Source: an uncultured bacterium
GTDB lineage: Bacteria; Krumholzibacteriota; Krumholzibacteriia; LZORAL124-64-63
DNA length: 9,290 bases
Assembly (NCBI GenBank): GCA_903847545.1
Contig: CAINDZ010000682.1
Coordinates: forward strand, 1 to 9,290
Direction of reading: 5' to 3'
Shown: piece by piece, positions 1 to 6,527 of the stretch
Layout: the number at the start of each line of letters is the position of its first letter
How positions within the stretch are numbered: position 1 is the stretch's first letter
Notes under the pieces: model-generated
The model's input: only the letters and a program-made list of their open reading frames with translations
Databases searched by the model: none
Told to the model about the DNA's origin: nothing
Program-made: the position numbers and the translations under genes

Positions 1-38
1 ATACCGAGACCAGACCGCCACCCAGCGAGGACCAGCCC

Positions 39-401
39 ATGGCATCGAGCCCGTCGAGGAAGCTGAAGACCTTCCCCAACCCGTTCCCCGAGCGGGAATA
101 CACCATCGATTTCGACTGCCCGGAGTTCACGTGCCTGTGCCCGTTGACGGGACAGCCCGACTTCGCGCGCTTCGTCATCACGTACGTGCCGGGGAAGAAG
201 TGCGTCGAGCTGAAGTCGCTGAAGCTGTACCTGTGGTCGTACCGCAACGAGGGCGCGTTCCACGAGAAGGTCACCAACCAGATCCTGGACGACCTGGTGG
301 CGGCGACCAGGCCGCGCCGCATGGTGGTGCGCGGCGACTGGTTCGTGCGCGGCGGCATCGGCACCGTGGTGACGGTGACGCACGAGGCCGCGAAGGGCTG
401 A
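39..401 (+). CDS. queF: NADPH-dependent 7-cyano-7-deazaguanine reductase QueF (type I, short form)
   Basis: QueF reduces the nitrile of preQ0 to the amine of preQ1 with NADPH, in the cytoplasm, as part of tRNA queuosine synthesis. The 120-residue protein has the length of the unimodular (Bacillus-type) family. The nucleophilic cysteine is in the CPLTGQPDF segment (Cys34), with the conserved Asp at 41. The family signature ELKSLKLY is at 57-64 and the substrate-binding His-Glu pair at 75-76 (FHE). The ATG at 39 is preceded by GAGGA at 27-31 with a 7-nt spacer, which supports this start. The gene stands alone on the plus strand and converges on the amrS gene; the two stop codons are only 6 nt apart. 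Only 38 nt of upstream DNA are in the window, so its promoter is not visible. The assignment is firm because every hallmark residue is present. Confidence 0.96.
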   Translation: MASSPSRKLKTFPNPFPEREYTIDFDCPEFTCLCPLTGQPDFARFVITYVPGKKCVELKSLKLYLWSYRNEGAFHEKVTNQILDDLVAATRPRRMVVRGDWFVRGGIGTVVTVTHEAAKG

Positions 402-407
402 CGCGGA

Positions 408-1412
408 CTACACGACGAACGGCTGTACGACGCCGCAGGCGGGACAGGCCCCCTGCGGCGTCAGCCTTGAGGCGCCGCGGTAGCCGCTGCGGTCGACCAG
501 CAGCGCCGCGCAGTGCGGACACCGCGAGTCGCGTCCCTCGGCGCCGCCCACGTTCCCCAGGTACACCCAGTCGAGCCGCCGGCGCGCCCGTTCCAGGGCG
601 CGCTCCAGCGTCGCGCGGGGCGTCGGCGGGGCCTGCAGCCGCCATGCGGGCCGGTAGGCGGAGAAGTGCAGCGGCACCGGGCGGCCGAGGCCCGCGACGA
701 AGTCGACCAACCGGTCCAGCGCCGCGTCGTCGTCGTTGTGGCCGGGGATGACGAGGTTCGTCAGCTCGACGTGCACGCCGGCCTCGACGAAGGCGGCGAC
801 GGCGTCCAGCACGGGCTGCAGGCGCGCCTTGCACACGCGGCGGTAGAAGCGGTCGTCCATGGCCTTCACGTCGATGTTCGCGGCGTCCACCAGAGGCAGC
901 AGCTCGGCCAGCGGCCCGGGGTTCAGGTAGCCGTTGGTGACCAGCACCACCTTCAGGCCCGCGGCACGCGCCGCCTGCGCCGCATCGCGCACGAACTCGT
1001 ACCAGACCAGCGGCTCACTGTAGGTGAAGGCCAGGCCCACCGAGCCGTGGTCGCGCGCGGCGGCGGCCAGTCCTTCCGCAGTGGCCGGGCGCGTGGGGAC
1101 GTCGGCGGCCTGGCTCAGGTGCCAGTTCTGGCAGAACGCGCAGTGCAGGTTGCAGCCGGGCGCCGCCACCGACAGGATGTCGCGCCCGGGATGGAAGTGG
1201 TGGAGCGGCTTCTTCTCGACGGGATCGAGCGCCATGGCGGCCACGCGCCCGTAGTGCAGCGGCGCCATCACGCCGCCGCGATTGGCGCGCGTGCCGCAGG
1301 GCCCGGCCTGGCCCTCGCGCAGGCGGCAGCCGACCGGGCAGAGGTCGCACGCAGCCTGGCCGTTCGGCAAGGGGCGCCACCACGCGGCGGCGGGCGGCGC
1401 GGCGGCGGTCAC
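408..1412 (-). CDS. amrS: AmmeMemoRadiSam system radical SAM enzyme (AmrS-type)
   Basis: A 334-residue radical SAM protein. The SAM-cleaving [4Fe-4S] motif CNLHCAFC gives Cys87, Cys91 and Cys94. The N-terminal cysteine cluster (Cys22, 25, 29, 39, followed by TRANRGG) and the C-terminal zinc-ribbon-like cysteines (298, 301, 323, 326, after WVYLGNV) are typical of the AmrS family, which co-occurs with AMMECR1-like and MEMO1-like proteins; its reaction is not established to my knowledge. The start is a GTG at 1412 whose first bases overlap the queG stop codon (GTGA, 1409-1412), with only a weak GGGA upstream. The next in-frame ATG (residue 49) would remove the N-terminal cysteines. No AMMECR1 or MEMO gene is in the window, so the system is either split or continues elsewhere. 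Pyruvate-formate-lyase-activase-like annotation is the common alternative name. Confidence 0.9.
   Translation of the reverse strand: MTAAAPPAAAWWRPLPNGQAACDLCPVGCRLREGQAGPCGTRANRGGVMAPLHYGRVAAMALDPVEKKPLHHFHPGRDILSVAAPGCNLHCAFCQNWHLSQAADVPTRPATAEGLAAAARDHGSVGLAFTYSEPLVWYEFVRDAAQAARAAGLKVVLVTNGYLNPGPLAELLPLVDAANIDVKAMDDRFYRRVCKARLQPVLDAVAAFVEAGVHVELTNLVIPGHNDDDAALDRLVDFVAGLGRPVPLHFSAYRPAWRLQAPPTPRATLERALERARRRLDWVYLGNVGGAEGRDSRCPHCAALLVDRSGYRGASRLTPQGACPACGVVQPFVV
421..466. terminator. Strong hairpin in the 3' end of amrS, possible stop signal for queF transcription
   Basis: An 11-bp perfect inverted repeat, GACGCCGCAGG (429-439) and CCTGCGGCGTC (452-462), encloses a 12-nt loop. It is extended by GGCT (421-424) with AGCC (463-466) across a 4-nt bulge. 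It lies 20-65 nt past the queF stop codon but inside the last codons of amrS, in the part encoding the second zinc-ribbon CxxC. No T-run follows on either strand, so it is not a classical rho-independent terminator. It may act as a weak stop or 3'-end stabiliser for queF, or may simply reflect GC-rich coding sequence. Confidence 0.35.
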
Positions 1413-2566
1413 GGCGTCCCGGCGACGTCGTCGTCCGCGGTCGGCGCCGGCGTGGCCCGCTCGAGGTTGGCCAGCACGCGCCGCGCATTGCGGCGCATGC
1501 CGTCCGGGTGGCAGCGCCACAGGGGCGTGCGGCGAAAGCGGGCCGCGAAGTCCTCGTCGCTGATCGACGCCAGGTCGTGCAGCGACAGCCCGGCATGCGA
1601 CGGCAGCGTCGCGTAGCCCGTGCGCAACGGCGGCAGGCCCGCGGGAGGCGCCGCCGCGGCGTGCGCATTCCACGGGCACACGGCCTGGCAGATGTCGCAG
1701 CCGAAGAGCAGGCCGCCCTGCTCGGCGTCGCGGCCGGCGGGAACCTCGCCCCTCAGTTCGATGGTCCACATGCTCAGGCAACGGCCCGCGTCCAGGCCGC
1801 CGCCCGGCAGGATGGCCTGCGTGGGACACGCCTCGACGCAGCTGGTGCAACTGCCGCAGCGCGAGGCCGGGGCCACGGGCGCTGCCCGGCGGCGGCGCGC
1901 GGCGACGGCGTACAGGGGCTCGGTCGCGGGCACGCCGGGCGCGGGAAGGCCCTCGACGCGCAGGTTCACCAGCGCCACGCCGAGGAACATCCCCGACCCC
2001 AGCTTCTCGTGGATCAGGCAGGTGTTGCGGCCCTGGAAGCCCAGCCCCGCCAGCCAGGCGTACTCGCGCTCGAGGTACGGTCCGGTGTCGACGGCGATGC
2101 GGCTGTGCAGTCCCGGCAGCGCGCGCGCCAGCGCGGCGACGGCGCCCTGGATGTCGCCCTTGAGCAGGTCGTGGTAGTCGCGGCCGCGCGCATACCGCGA
2201 CACGCGCGCCGTCCAGGGCGGGTCGTCCGCGGCGCCGGCGGGGCCACCGGCCGCGGGGTCGGCGTCGCCCTGCGGCCAGCCGTCGGTGTAGCGCTGCGCG
2301 AAGACGAGCAGCGCGCCGGCCCAGGCGTCGCGGCGCGTCGGGTCGAGGCGCCCCTCGGGGTCGCGCGCCAGGTACTCGAGGCCGCCGTGGCGCCCCTCCC
2401 CCACGAACGCGCGCCAGGCGTCGGCGTGGGGCAACGGGCACGGCAGCGCGACGGCGCCGGCCAGGTCCAGATGGTGGTCGGGGCAGGCGCGCGCCAGCAG
2501 CGCCGCCAGCGCGGCGGCGGTGATCCCGATGGCGGGCGCGGGCCCGGGTGTGCAGGGCGCGGTCAT
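1409..2566 (-). CDS. queG: Epoxyqueuosine reductase QueG (cobalamin-dependent)
   Basis: QueG performs the last step of queuosine synthesis, reducing epoxyqueuosine to queuosine in tRNA with cobalamin and two [4Fe-4S] clusters, in the cytoplasm. The 385-residue protein has the expected order. VSRYARGRDYH (122-132) belongs to the N-terminal DUF1730-type region. The active-site Asp is at 160 in DTGPYLER. The ferredoxin-like cysteines are 237, 240, 243 and 247 (CGSCTSCVEACP), then 263 in RCLSMWTIE, then 290, 293 and 297 (GCDICQAVCPWN), giving all eight cluster ligands. The ATG at 2566 has a good GAGGTG ribosome site two bases upstream of it. The stop overlaps the amrS GTG start by 4 nt, so the two are translationally coupled. 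Upstream, 49 nt separate it from the flavoprotein gene, with no promoter evident. Together with queF at 39-401 it supplies two steps of one pathway. Confidence 0.95.
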   Translation of the reverse strand: MTAPCTPGPAPAIGITAAALAALLARACPDHHLDLAGAVALPCPLPHADAWRAFVGEGRHGGLEYLARDPEGRLDPTRRDAWAGALLVFAQRYTDGWPQGDADPAAGGPAGAADDPPWTARVSRYARGRDYHDLLKGDIQGAVAALARALPGLHSRIAVDTGPYLEREYAWLAGLGFQGRNTCLIHEKLGSGMFLGVALVNLRVEGLPAPGVPATEPLYAVAARRRRAAPVAPASRCGSCTSCVEACPTQAILPGGGLDAGRCLSMWTIELRGEVPAGRDAEQGGLLFGCDICQAVCPWNAHAAAAPPAGLPPLRTGYATLPSHAGLSLHDLASISDEDFAARFRRTPLWRCHPDGMRRNARRVLANLERATPAPTADDDVAGTP

Positions 2567-2615
2567 CGCACCTCGGCGCGGTCGGCGGCGCCACCGGCGG
2601 CGTCGCCCCGGCAGT

Positions 2616-3599
2616 CTAGCACGCCGGGCCGTCCGGCGTCCCGCCCGCGCGGCGGGGCAGGCGGGCCAGCGCCAAGTCGGCGTCGTCGAGCAGGCGGCGC
2701 ATGACCTCGGCGGCGGTCGGGATGTCGTCGATCAGGCCGGCCACCTGCCCGATCTCGAGCTCGCCTTCGGCCAGGTCGCCCTCGTGCATCCCCTGCCGCG
2801 CGCGGCCGTGGCCCAGCTCGGCGGCCAGCTCGTCGCGTCCGGCGCCGCGCGCCTCCATCTGCGTGATGCGGTCGCGGAAGGCGTTGCGCAGCAGGCGCAC
2901 CGGCACCTGCGCCTTGAGCACCAGGTGCGTGTCGCCCGCCCCCGCCTCGACCACCGCCTGCTTGAAGGCAGGGTGCCCGCTCGACTCCTGCGTGATCGCG
3001 AAGCGCGAGCCCACCTGCACGCCGGCCGCGCCCAGCGCCAGGGCCGCCGCCAGCTGGGCGCCGGTGGCGATGCCGCCGGCGGCGATCACCGGGATGGACA
3101 CCGCACGCACGCACTCGGGCACCAGGACCAGCGTCGTGATCTCCTCGCGTCCGTTGTGGCCGCCCGCCTCGAAGCCCTCGCAGACGACGGCGTCGCAGCC
3201 CGCCTGCTCGCACTTGACCGCCAGCTCGGGCGAGGCCACGACGTGCACGACGACGGCGCCGGCGTCCTTCAGGCGGCCGGCCACCTTCCTGGGCGAGCCG
3301 GCGCTGGTGAAGAAGATGCGGACACCCTCTTCGAGGGCGATGTCCAGGCACTCGGCCGTGTGCGGATAGAGCAGCGGCAGGTTGACGCCGAACGGCCGCG
3401 CGGTCAGCGCGCGGGCCTTGCGCACGTGCTCGCGGAACGTGTCCGGCCGCATGCTGCCGGCGCCGACCAGGCCCAGGCCGCCGGCGTTGCTGACGGCGGC
3501 CGCCAGCTTCGCGCCCGAGTTCCAGATCATCCCGCCCTGCACGACCGGGTGCTCGATCCCGAACAGGTCCTGCAGGCGGGTGTCGACCCAGCGCGGCAT
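2616..3599 (-). CDS. Nitronate monooxygenase / FabK-like FMN flavoprotein
   Basis: A 327-residue TIM-barrel flavoprotein of the nitronate monooxygenase (old name 2-nitropropane dioxygenase) family. Visible signatures are VVQGGM near the N-terminus (19-24), the glycine-rich AGGLGLVGAG (39-48), EGFEAGGHNG with the conserved histidine (His148), and the FMN-phosphate-binding IPVIAAGGIATG (169-180) followed by ALGAAGVQVGSRF. Enoyl-ACP reductase II (FabK) shares this whole framework including the His, so fatty-acid synthesis is a real alternative; sequence alone does not separate them here. I prefer the ATG at 3599, because a GGGGG tract lies 7 nt upstream. A GTG at 3605 in the same frame would overlap the upstream HD gene's stop by 4 nt (GTGA). 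Either way the two genes are coupled. No fatty-acid genes flank it. Confidence 0.85.
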   Translation of the reverse strand: MPRWVDTRLQDLFGIEHPVVQGGMIWNSGAKLAAAVSNAGGLGLVGAGSMRPDTFREHVRKARALTARPFGVNLPLLYPHTAECLDIALEEGVRIFFTSAGSPRKVAGRLKDAGAVVVHVVASPELAVKCEQAGCDAVVCEGFEAGGHNGREEITTLVLVPECVRAVSIPVIAAGGIATGAQLAAALALGAAGVQVGSRFAITQESSGHPAFKQAVVEAGAGDTHLVLKAQVPVRLLRNAFRDRITQMEARGAGRDELAAELGHGRARQGMHEGDLAEGELEIGQVAGLIDDIPTAAEVMRRLLDDADLALARLPRRAGGTPDGPAC

Positions 3600-3601
3600 C
3601 G

Positions 3602-4174
3602 TCACGCCCCCGCCAGGCCGAGCTCGCCGGCGACGCCGGACAGCGCGCCCAGCACGTGCGCGATCAGCTCGTCCTGCGGCAGCCCCAGGTCATGGGCGCC
3701 CTCGGCGATCTCCTCGCGGTTCACCTTTGCCGCGAAGTCCTTCTTCTTCAGCTTCTTGACCACCGAGCGCACCTCGACCGCGGCGATGCGCCGGTCGGGC
3801 TGCACCATGGCGCAGGCCATGCAGAAGCCGCACAGCTCGTCGACGGCGAAGAGCCAGCGCGCGCAGTCGTTCTCGCGCGGCACCTCCGTGTACGAGGCGT
3901 GCGAGAGGATCGTGCGCACGAACTCCTCGGGATAGCCCTTCGCGCGCAGGATTTCGGCGCCCTTGAGCGGGTGGTCGGGCGGCTCGGGATAATTCTCGTA
4001 GTCGAAGTCGTGCAGCAGGCCGACCGCGGCCCAATAGACGGGATCGTTGCCGGTCCGCTCCGCGGCGGCGCGCATCGCGGCCTCCACCGCGTAGCCGTGG
4101 CGGCGCAGGCTCTCGCCCAGGGTGTGCTCGTGCAGCAGGGCCAGGGTGGTCTCGCGCGCGTAAAGGTCGCTCAT
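3602..4174 (-). CDS. HD-superfamily predicted hydrolase
   Basis: A 190-residue HD-domain protein, probably a metal-dependent phosphohydrolase acting on a small phosphorylated or nucleotide substrate. The metal-binding pattern is visible: His26, then LLHDFDYE with His55-Asp56, His68 in DHPLKGAEIL, His92 in SHASY, and Asp112 in FAVDEL. The C-terminal half (EVRSVVKKLKKKDFAAKVNREEI) matches a recurring conserved tail seen in widespread small HD hydrolases of unknown function; I recall these as COG2316-like. The ATG at 4174 is chosen over a TTG at 4204 because a GGGAG ribosome site lies 7 nt upstream, and the extra N-terminal residues look unlike the family. Its stop lies 2 nt before the next gene's ATG (or overlaps a GTG start), suggesting co-translation with the flavoprotein. 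The substrate is unknown. Confidence 0.85.
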   Translation of the reverse strand: MSDLYARETTLALLHEHTLGESLRRHGYAVEAAMRAAAERTGNDPVYWAAVGLLHDFDYENYPEPPDHPLKGAEILRAKGYPEEFVRTILSHASYTEVPRENDCARWLFAVDELCGFCMACAMVQPDRRIAAVEVRSVVKKLKKKDFAAKVNREEIAEGAHDLGLPQDELIAHVLGALSGVAGELGLAGA

Positions 4175-4190
4175 GGCAGGCTCCCGGTTC

Positions 4191-4219
4191 AGGCCGACGG
4201 GCAAGGCGCCGTCCAGCCT
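4191..4219 (-). other. Imperfect hairpin at the peptidase stop codon, inside the operon
   Basis: GACGG (4196-4200) pairs with CCGTC (4209-4213) around an 8-nt loop. The stem continues as AGGC (4191-4194) with GCCT (4216-4219) across a small internal loop, making about nine base pairs. It begins in the stop codon of the peptidase gene and fills most of the 43-nt gap before the HD gene. No T-run follows on the minus strand. It could be an RNA processing or stability element that sets different levels for the upstream and downstream gene pairs, or chance pairing in GC-rich DNA. Confidence 0.3.
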
Positions 4220-4946
4220 AGACGATCAGCTCGTCCTCGTGCTTGTTCAGCCAGTCGCGCCACCGCCGGTGCGGCGGGTAGACCTCGTCCAGCAGCTTCC
4301 AGAAGCGGTGGCTGTGGTCGAAGTGGCGCAGGTGGCACAGCTCGTGCGTGATGATGCTGTCGATGGCCTCGGGCGGGGCCATGATGAGGCGGTAGCAGTA
4401 CGATATGGTGCTGCTGGGCGAGCAGCTGCCCCAGCGCGTGGTGCGCTCGCCGATGATGATGCGCTTCGGAGCCTTGCCCACGCGCTCGGCCCAGTACTCC
4501 GTGCGCGTCACCAGGTGGTCGCGGGCCAGGTCGCGCAGGTACTTCTCGACGACGGGCGCCGGGTCCAGGATGCGCTCGGGCGCCATGTGGAACGTGATGT
4601 GGTCGCGGTCCAGGTCGGCGCGGTAGCCGCGGGCGCCGGCTGCCAGGGCCTTGAACCGCAGGAGGCGCGGGCGGCCCAGGACCAGCAGTTCGGTGCCGGT
4701 GGCGTACTCGCGCACCCAGGGGCCGTCCCAGCAGTCGTACTCGTCCAGCTTCTTCACCAGCCAGTCGGCGTACATGTGGATCAGCGCGGGCACGACGTCC
4801 TCGCCCGCGCGCCACGGCACCGAGACGACCAGGCCGTCGCGCTTGCAGACCTCGAGCCCCGGGCGACGCGTGCGCTTGTTGCGGCGCAGGGTGTAGCGCA
4901 GCGTGCGGCCGCGCAGCAGGGTGCGCTTGAGCGGGGAAGCCGTCAT
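4218..4946 (-). CDS. YgjP-like (DUF45/SprT-type) zinc metallopeptidase
   Basis: A 242-residue predicted cytoplasmic zinc peptidase of the YgjP-like family. The diagnostic block is intact: RWGSCS (171-176), then YRLIMAPPEAIDSIITHELCH with the HExxH zinc motif at 201-205, then the third ligand His211 in DHSHRFW (210-216), the family's NHS..FW position. The N-terminal half is basic (many Arg in the first 30 residues) and lacks a signal peptide or membrane segment. The start ATG at 4946 overlaps the transporter's stop by 4 nt (ATGA), with GGAGG about 11 nt upstream, so translation is coupled to the transporter. Physiological substrates of the family are poorly known; some annotation calls them hydrolases associated with type I restriction loci, but no restriction gene is present here. 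Coupling to a peptide-type transporter hints at peptide turnover, which is inference. Confidence 0.9.
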   Translation of the reverse strand: MTASPLKRTLLRGRTLRYTLRRNKRTRRPGLEVCKRDGLVVSVPWRAGEDVVPALIHMYADWLVKKLDEYDCWDGPWVREYATGTELLVLGRPRLLRFKALAAGARGYRADLDRDHITFHMAPERILDPAPVVEKYLRDLARDHLVTRTEYWAERVGKAPKRIIIGERTTRWGSCSPSSTISYCYRLIMAPPEAIDSIITHELCHLRHFDHSHRFWKLLDEVYPPHRRWRDWLNKHEDELIV

Positions 4947-6292
4947 GCCTTCGCCTGCCTCCGCGCGTCGAGCTGCCGGGTGACGCCGATGAAGACCAGC
5001 ATCGCGACCAGCGACGTCAGGCCCACCAGCGCATAGGCGTACCACAGGTAGTGCGCGTGGGCGTATTCGGCGGGCATCGGGCCCTGCCCCGCCAGCGCGG
5101 CTGCGTGCTGCTGCCGCACGGCCTCGGGCAGCGAGCCCGGCTCGGGGCAGTAGCGCGTCAGCAGCTCGCCCGAGAACCAGCCGCCCATCACCGACGCGAA
5201 GAACGAGTTCAGGTGCGCGAAGCCGAGGAACGTGCCCTCCTTGCCCTTGGGCGCCTGCAGCGAGGCGAACTCGAGCCACTTGGGGCTCAGGAAGCACTCG
5301 GCGACGCCTTGGATGGCGATGCCGATGATCATCATCAACGTGATCGGGTGCAGGACCACCCCCAGCAGCGTCACGTTGCCGTGGAAGAACGACGACATGG
5401 CCATCGCCAGCGCCGAGAACGGGATCAGCATCATCGCCACCAGGATGGCGTTCTGCGGCTTCCAGGGCCGCACGAACTGCGTGACGGCCACCACCAGCAG
5501 CACGACGACCAGCGGGTTGATGTTCGCGTACCACTCGGGCTTGTAGGCCTCGCCGGCCATGCGCAGCACGAAGTCCGGCATCGACAGGTACAGCTGCTGC
5601 TGGATGGCCCAGAAGCCGGCCGTGATCAGGATGAGAGCCAGGAAGCGCAGGTTGCTGACCGCCAGCCACATGCCCCGCAGCGCCTCGCCCATCGAGCGCG
5701 TCTGCGCGGCCGCCGAGCCGGTGGGCCGGTACGTGAGCGCCACCAGGATCAGGGCGATGAACGACGCCCCGGCCGAGAACCAGGGCACGGTCTCGACGCC
5801 CATCTGGATGCGCATCGGCGCCACGATGGTCTTGCCGGTGAACGAGCCGATGTTCACGACCATGTAGAAGATGCTGAAGGCGCGCGCGCGGTTCGTCTCG
5901 TCCGACGACTTGCTGACGGTGCCCGTGATGACGGGCTTGACGAAGGCGCCGCCCAGCACGATGAGCACGAGCCCGGCGATGACCGGCGCCAGCGTGTGGA
6001 ACGCCCCGAGCACGGAGTAGCCGGCCGTCAGCAGGCCGAACGCCAGCATCAGCGCGCCGCGGAAGCCCATGCGGTCGGCGACGGCGCCCGTCAGGAACGG
6101 CATCAGGTAGATCCAGCCGCCGAACATGCCGGCGATGACGCCGGCCTGCACGTCGCCCAGCCCCACGGCGCGGATCAGGTAGGTGCGCAGGGCGATGAAG
6201 GTGCCGTAGTAGGCGGCCCGCTCGCAGAGTTCGGCGGCGTTGCCGGTCCAGAACATGCGGGGAAAGCGCCAGGACAGCGCGCCTGTGGACAT
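4943..6292 (-). CDS. POT/PTR2-family proton-coupled transporter (peptide-type, MFS fold)
   Basis: A 449-residue polytopic inner-membrane protein of the proton-dependent oligopeptide transporter group. Helix 1 carries the proton-coupling motif ELCERAAYYG (21-30), i.e. ExxER followed by a variant of the usual FYYYG. The conserved lysine is at 119 in FVKP, and the long signature around RARAFSIFYMVVNIGSF is at 135-151. GFWAIQQQ (226-233), NINPL (257-261) and the helix-10 glutamate Glu332 in AECFLSP also match, as does APKGKEGTFLG. Di/tripeptides are the likely substrates, with nitrate or other solutes possible in this family. The ATG at 6292 has GGGAGA 5 nt upstream and sits about 41 nt from a predicted promoter start. 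It is the first gene of the minus-strand operon and overlaps the peptidase gene by 4 nt. Confidence 0.88.
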   Translation of the reverse strand: MSTGALSWRFPRMFWTGNAAELCERAAYYGTFIALRTYLIRAVGLGDVQAGVIAGMFGGWIYLMPFLTGAVADRMGFRGALMLAFGLLTAGYSVLGAFHTLAPVIAGLVLIVLGGAFVKPVITGTVSKSSDETNRARAFSIFYMVVNIGSFTGKTIVAPMRIQMGVETVPWFSAGASFIALILVALTYRPTGSAAAQTRSMGEALRGMWLAVSNLRFLALILITAGFWAIQQQLYLSMPDFVLRMAGEAYKPEWYANINPLVVVLLVVAVTQFVRPWKPQNAILVAMMLIPFSALAMAMSSFFHGNVTLLGVVLHPITLMMIIGIAIQGVAECFLSPKWLEFASLQAPKGKEGTFLGFAHLNSFFASVMGGWFSGELLTRYCPEPGSLPEAVRQQHAAALAGQGPMPAEYAHAHYLWYAYALVGLTSLVAMLVFIGVTRQLDARRQAKA

Positions 6293-6297
6293 GGAAG

Positions 6298-6303
6298 TCT
6301 CCC
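6298..6303 (-). promoter_or_regulatory. Ribosome binding site of the POT transporter gene
   Basis: GGGAGA on the minus strand ends 5 nt before the ATG at 6292, good Shine-Dalgarno placement that supports this start. Confidence 0.6.
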
Positions 6304-6340
6304 GGGTGGGGGTTGCAGCCTCAGGATGCGATCGGCAGGC

Positions 6341-6369
6341 ATTCTAGCGGGCGCCGGGGCGGGTGTCAG
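6341..6369 (-). promoter_or_regulatory. Sigma70-type promoter of the six-gene minus-strand operon
   Basis: Reading the minus strand, CTGACA (6369-6364, five of six consensus bases) is followed after exactly 17 nt by TAGAAT (6346-6341, five of six). Transcription would begin near 6334, giving a leader of about 41 nt before the transporter's ATG. In DNA this GC-rich, two near-consensus hexamers at ideal spacing are unlikely by chance. No other convincing promoter is seen in the short gaps inside the operon (2567-2615 and 4175-4217), so the six genes may share this one. Confidence 0.6.
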
Positions 6370-6439
6370 CGGCCACTTTCGCCGGTGCCTCCGCGTAATG
6401 ATCCAACGTATCCAGGAGCGTTGTAACCGCCTTTTCCTG

Positions 6440-6468
6440 TTGAGATTACGATTCCGCGCCCCTAGAAT
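6440..6468 (+). promoter_or_regulatory. Sigma70-type promoter of mscL
   Basis: TTGAGA (6440-6445) and TAGAAT (6463-6468) are separated by 17 nt. Predicted transcription start is near 6475, giving a leader of about 57 nt before the mscL ATG. The region is locally AT-richer than its surroundings. It points away from the operon promoter at 6341-6369. About 70 nt lie between the two -35 boxes, enough for a shared regulator; that stretch contains only a small direct repeat ATCCA..ATCCA near 6410-6425 and no strong palindrome that I can see. Confidence 0.6.
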
Positions 6469-6516
6469 GGCCCCCCGGACACCCTGAAAGACCGCCGCTG
6501 CGGGAGACACCCGTTC

Positions 6517-6527
6517 AAGGGGGAGAG
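6517..6527 (+). promoter_or_regulatory. Ribosome binding site of mscL
   Basis: The purine tract AAGGGGGAGAG lies a few bases upstream of the ATG at 6532, strong Shine-Dalgarno complementarity for an abundant small membrane protein, and fixes the mscL start. Confidence 0.65.

Noticed and set aside
513..1616. Long plus-strand open frames opposite amrS and queG
   Set aside because: Low-complexity Arg/Ala/Gly/Val-rich products without domains; antisense frames stay open because of high GC.
408..2594. One continuous 728-codon open frame on the minus strand covering both amrS and the queG region
   Set aside because: Only the part from 1412 down resembles a protein family. The rest is an Arg/Pro/Ala-rich out-of-frame reading of queG, whose own frame shows all cluster cysteines. 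It is not a fusion gene.
2520..3935. 471-codon plus-strand open frame opposite the flavoprotein and HD genes
   Set aside because: It runs across two real minus-strand genes and an intergenic gap; composition is antisense-like.
4175..4204. TTG start at 4204 adding ten residues to the HD protein
   Set aside because: The ATG at 4174 has a GGGAG site 7 nt upstream and matches the family N-terminus; the extension has neither.
5051..6487. 478-codon plus-strand open frame opposite the transporter gene
   Set aside because: Product is a His/Asp/Arg/Gln-rich string typical of an antisense reading of hydrophobic codons; the opposite strand has a clear POT transporter.
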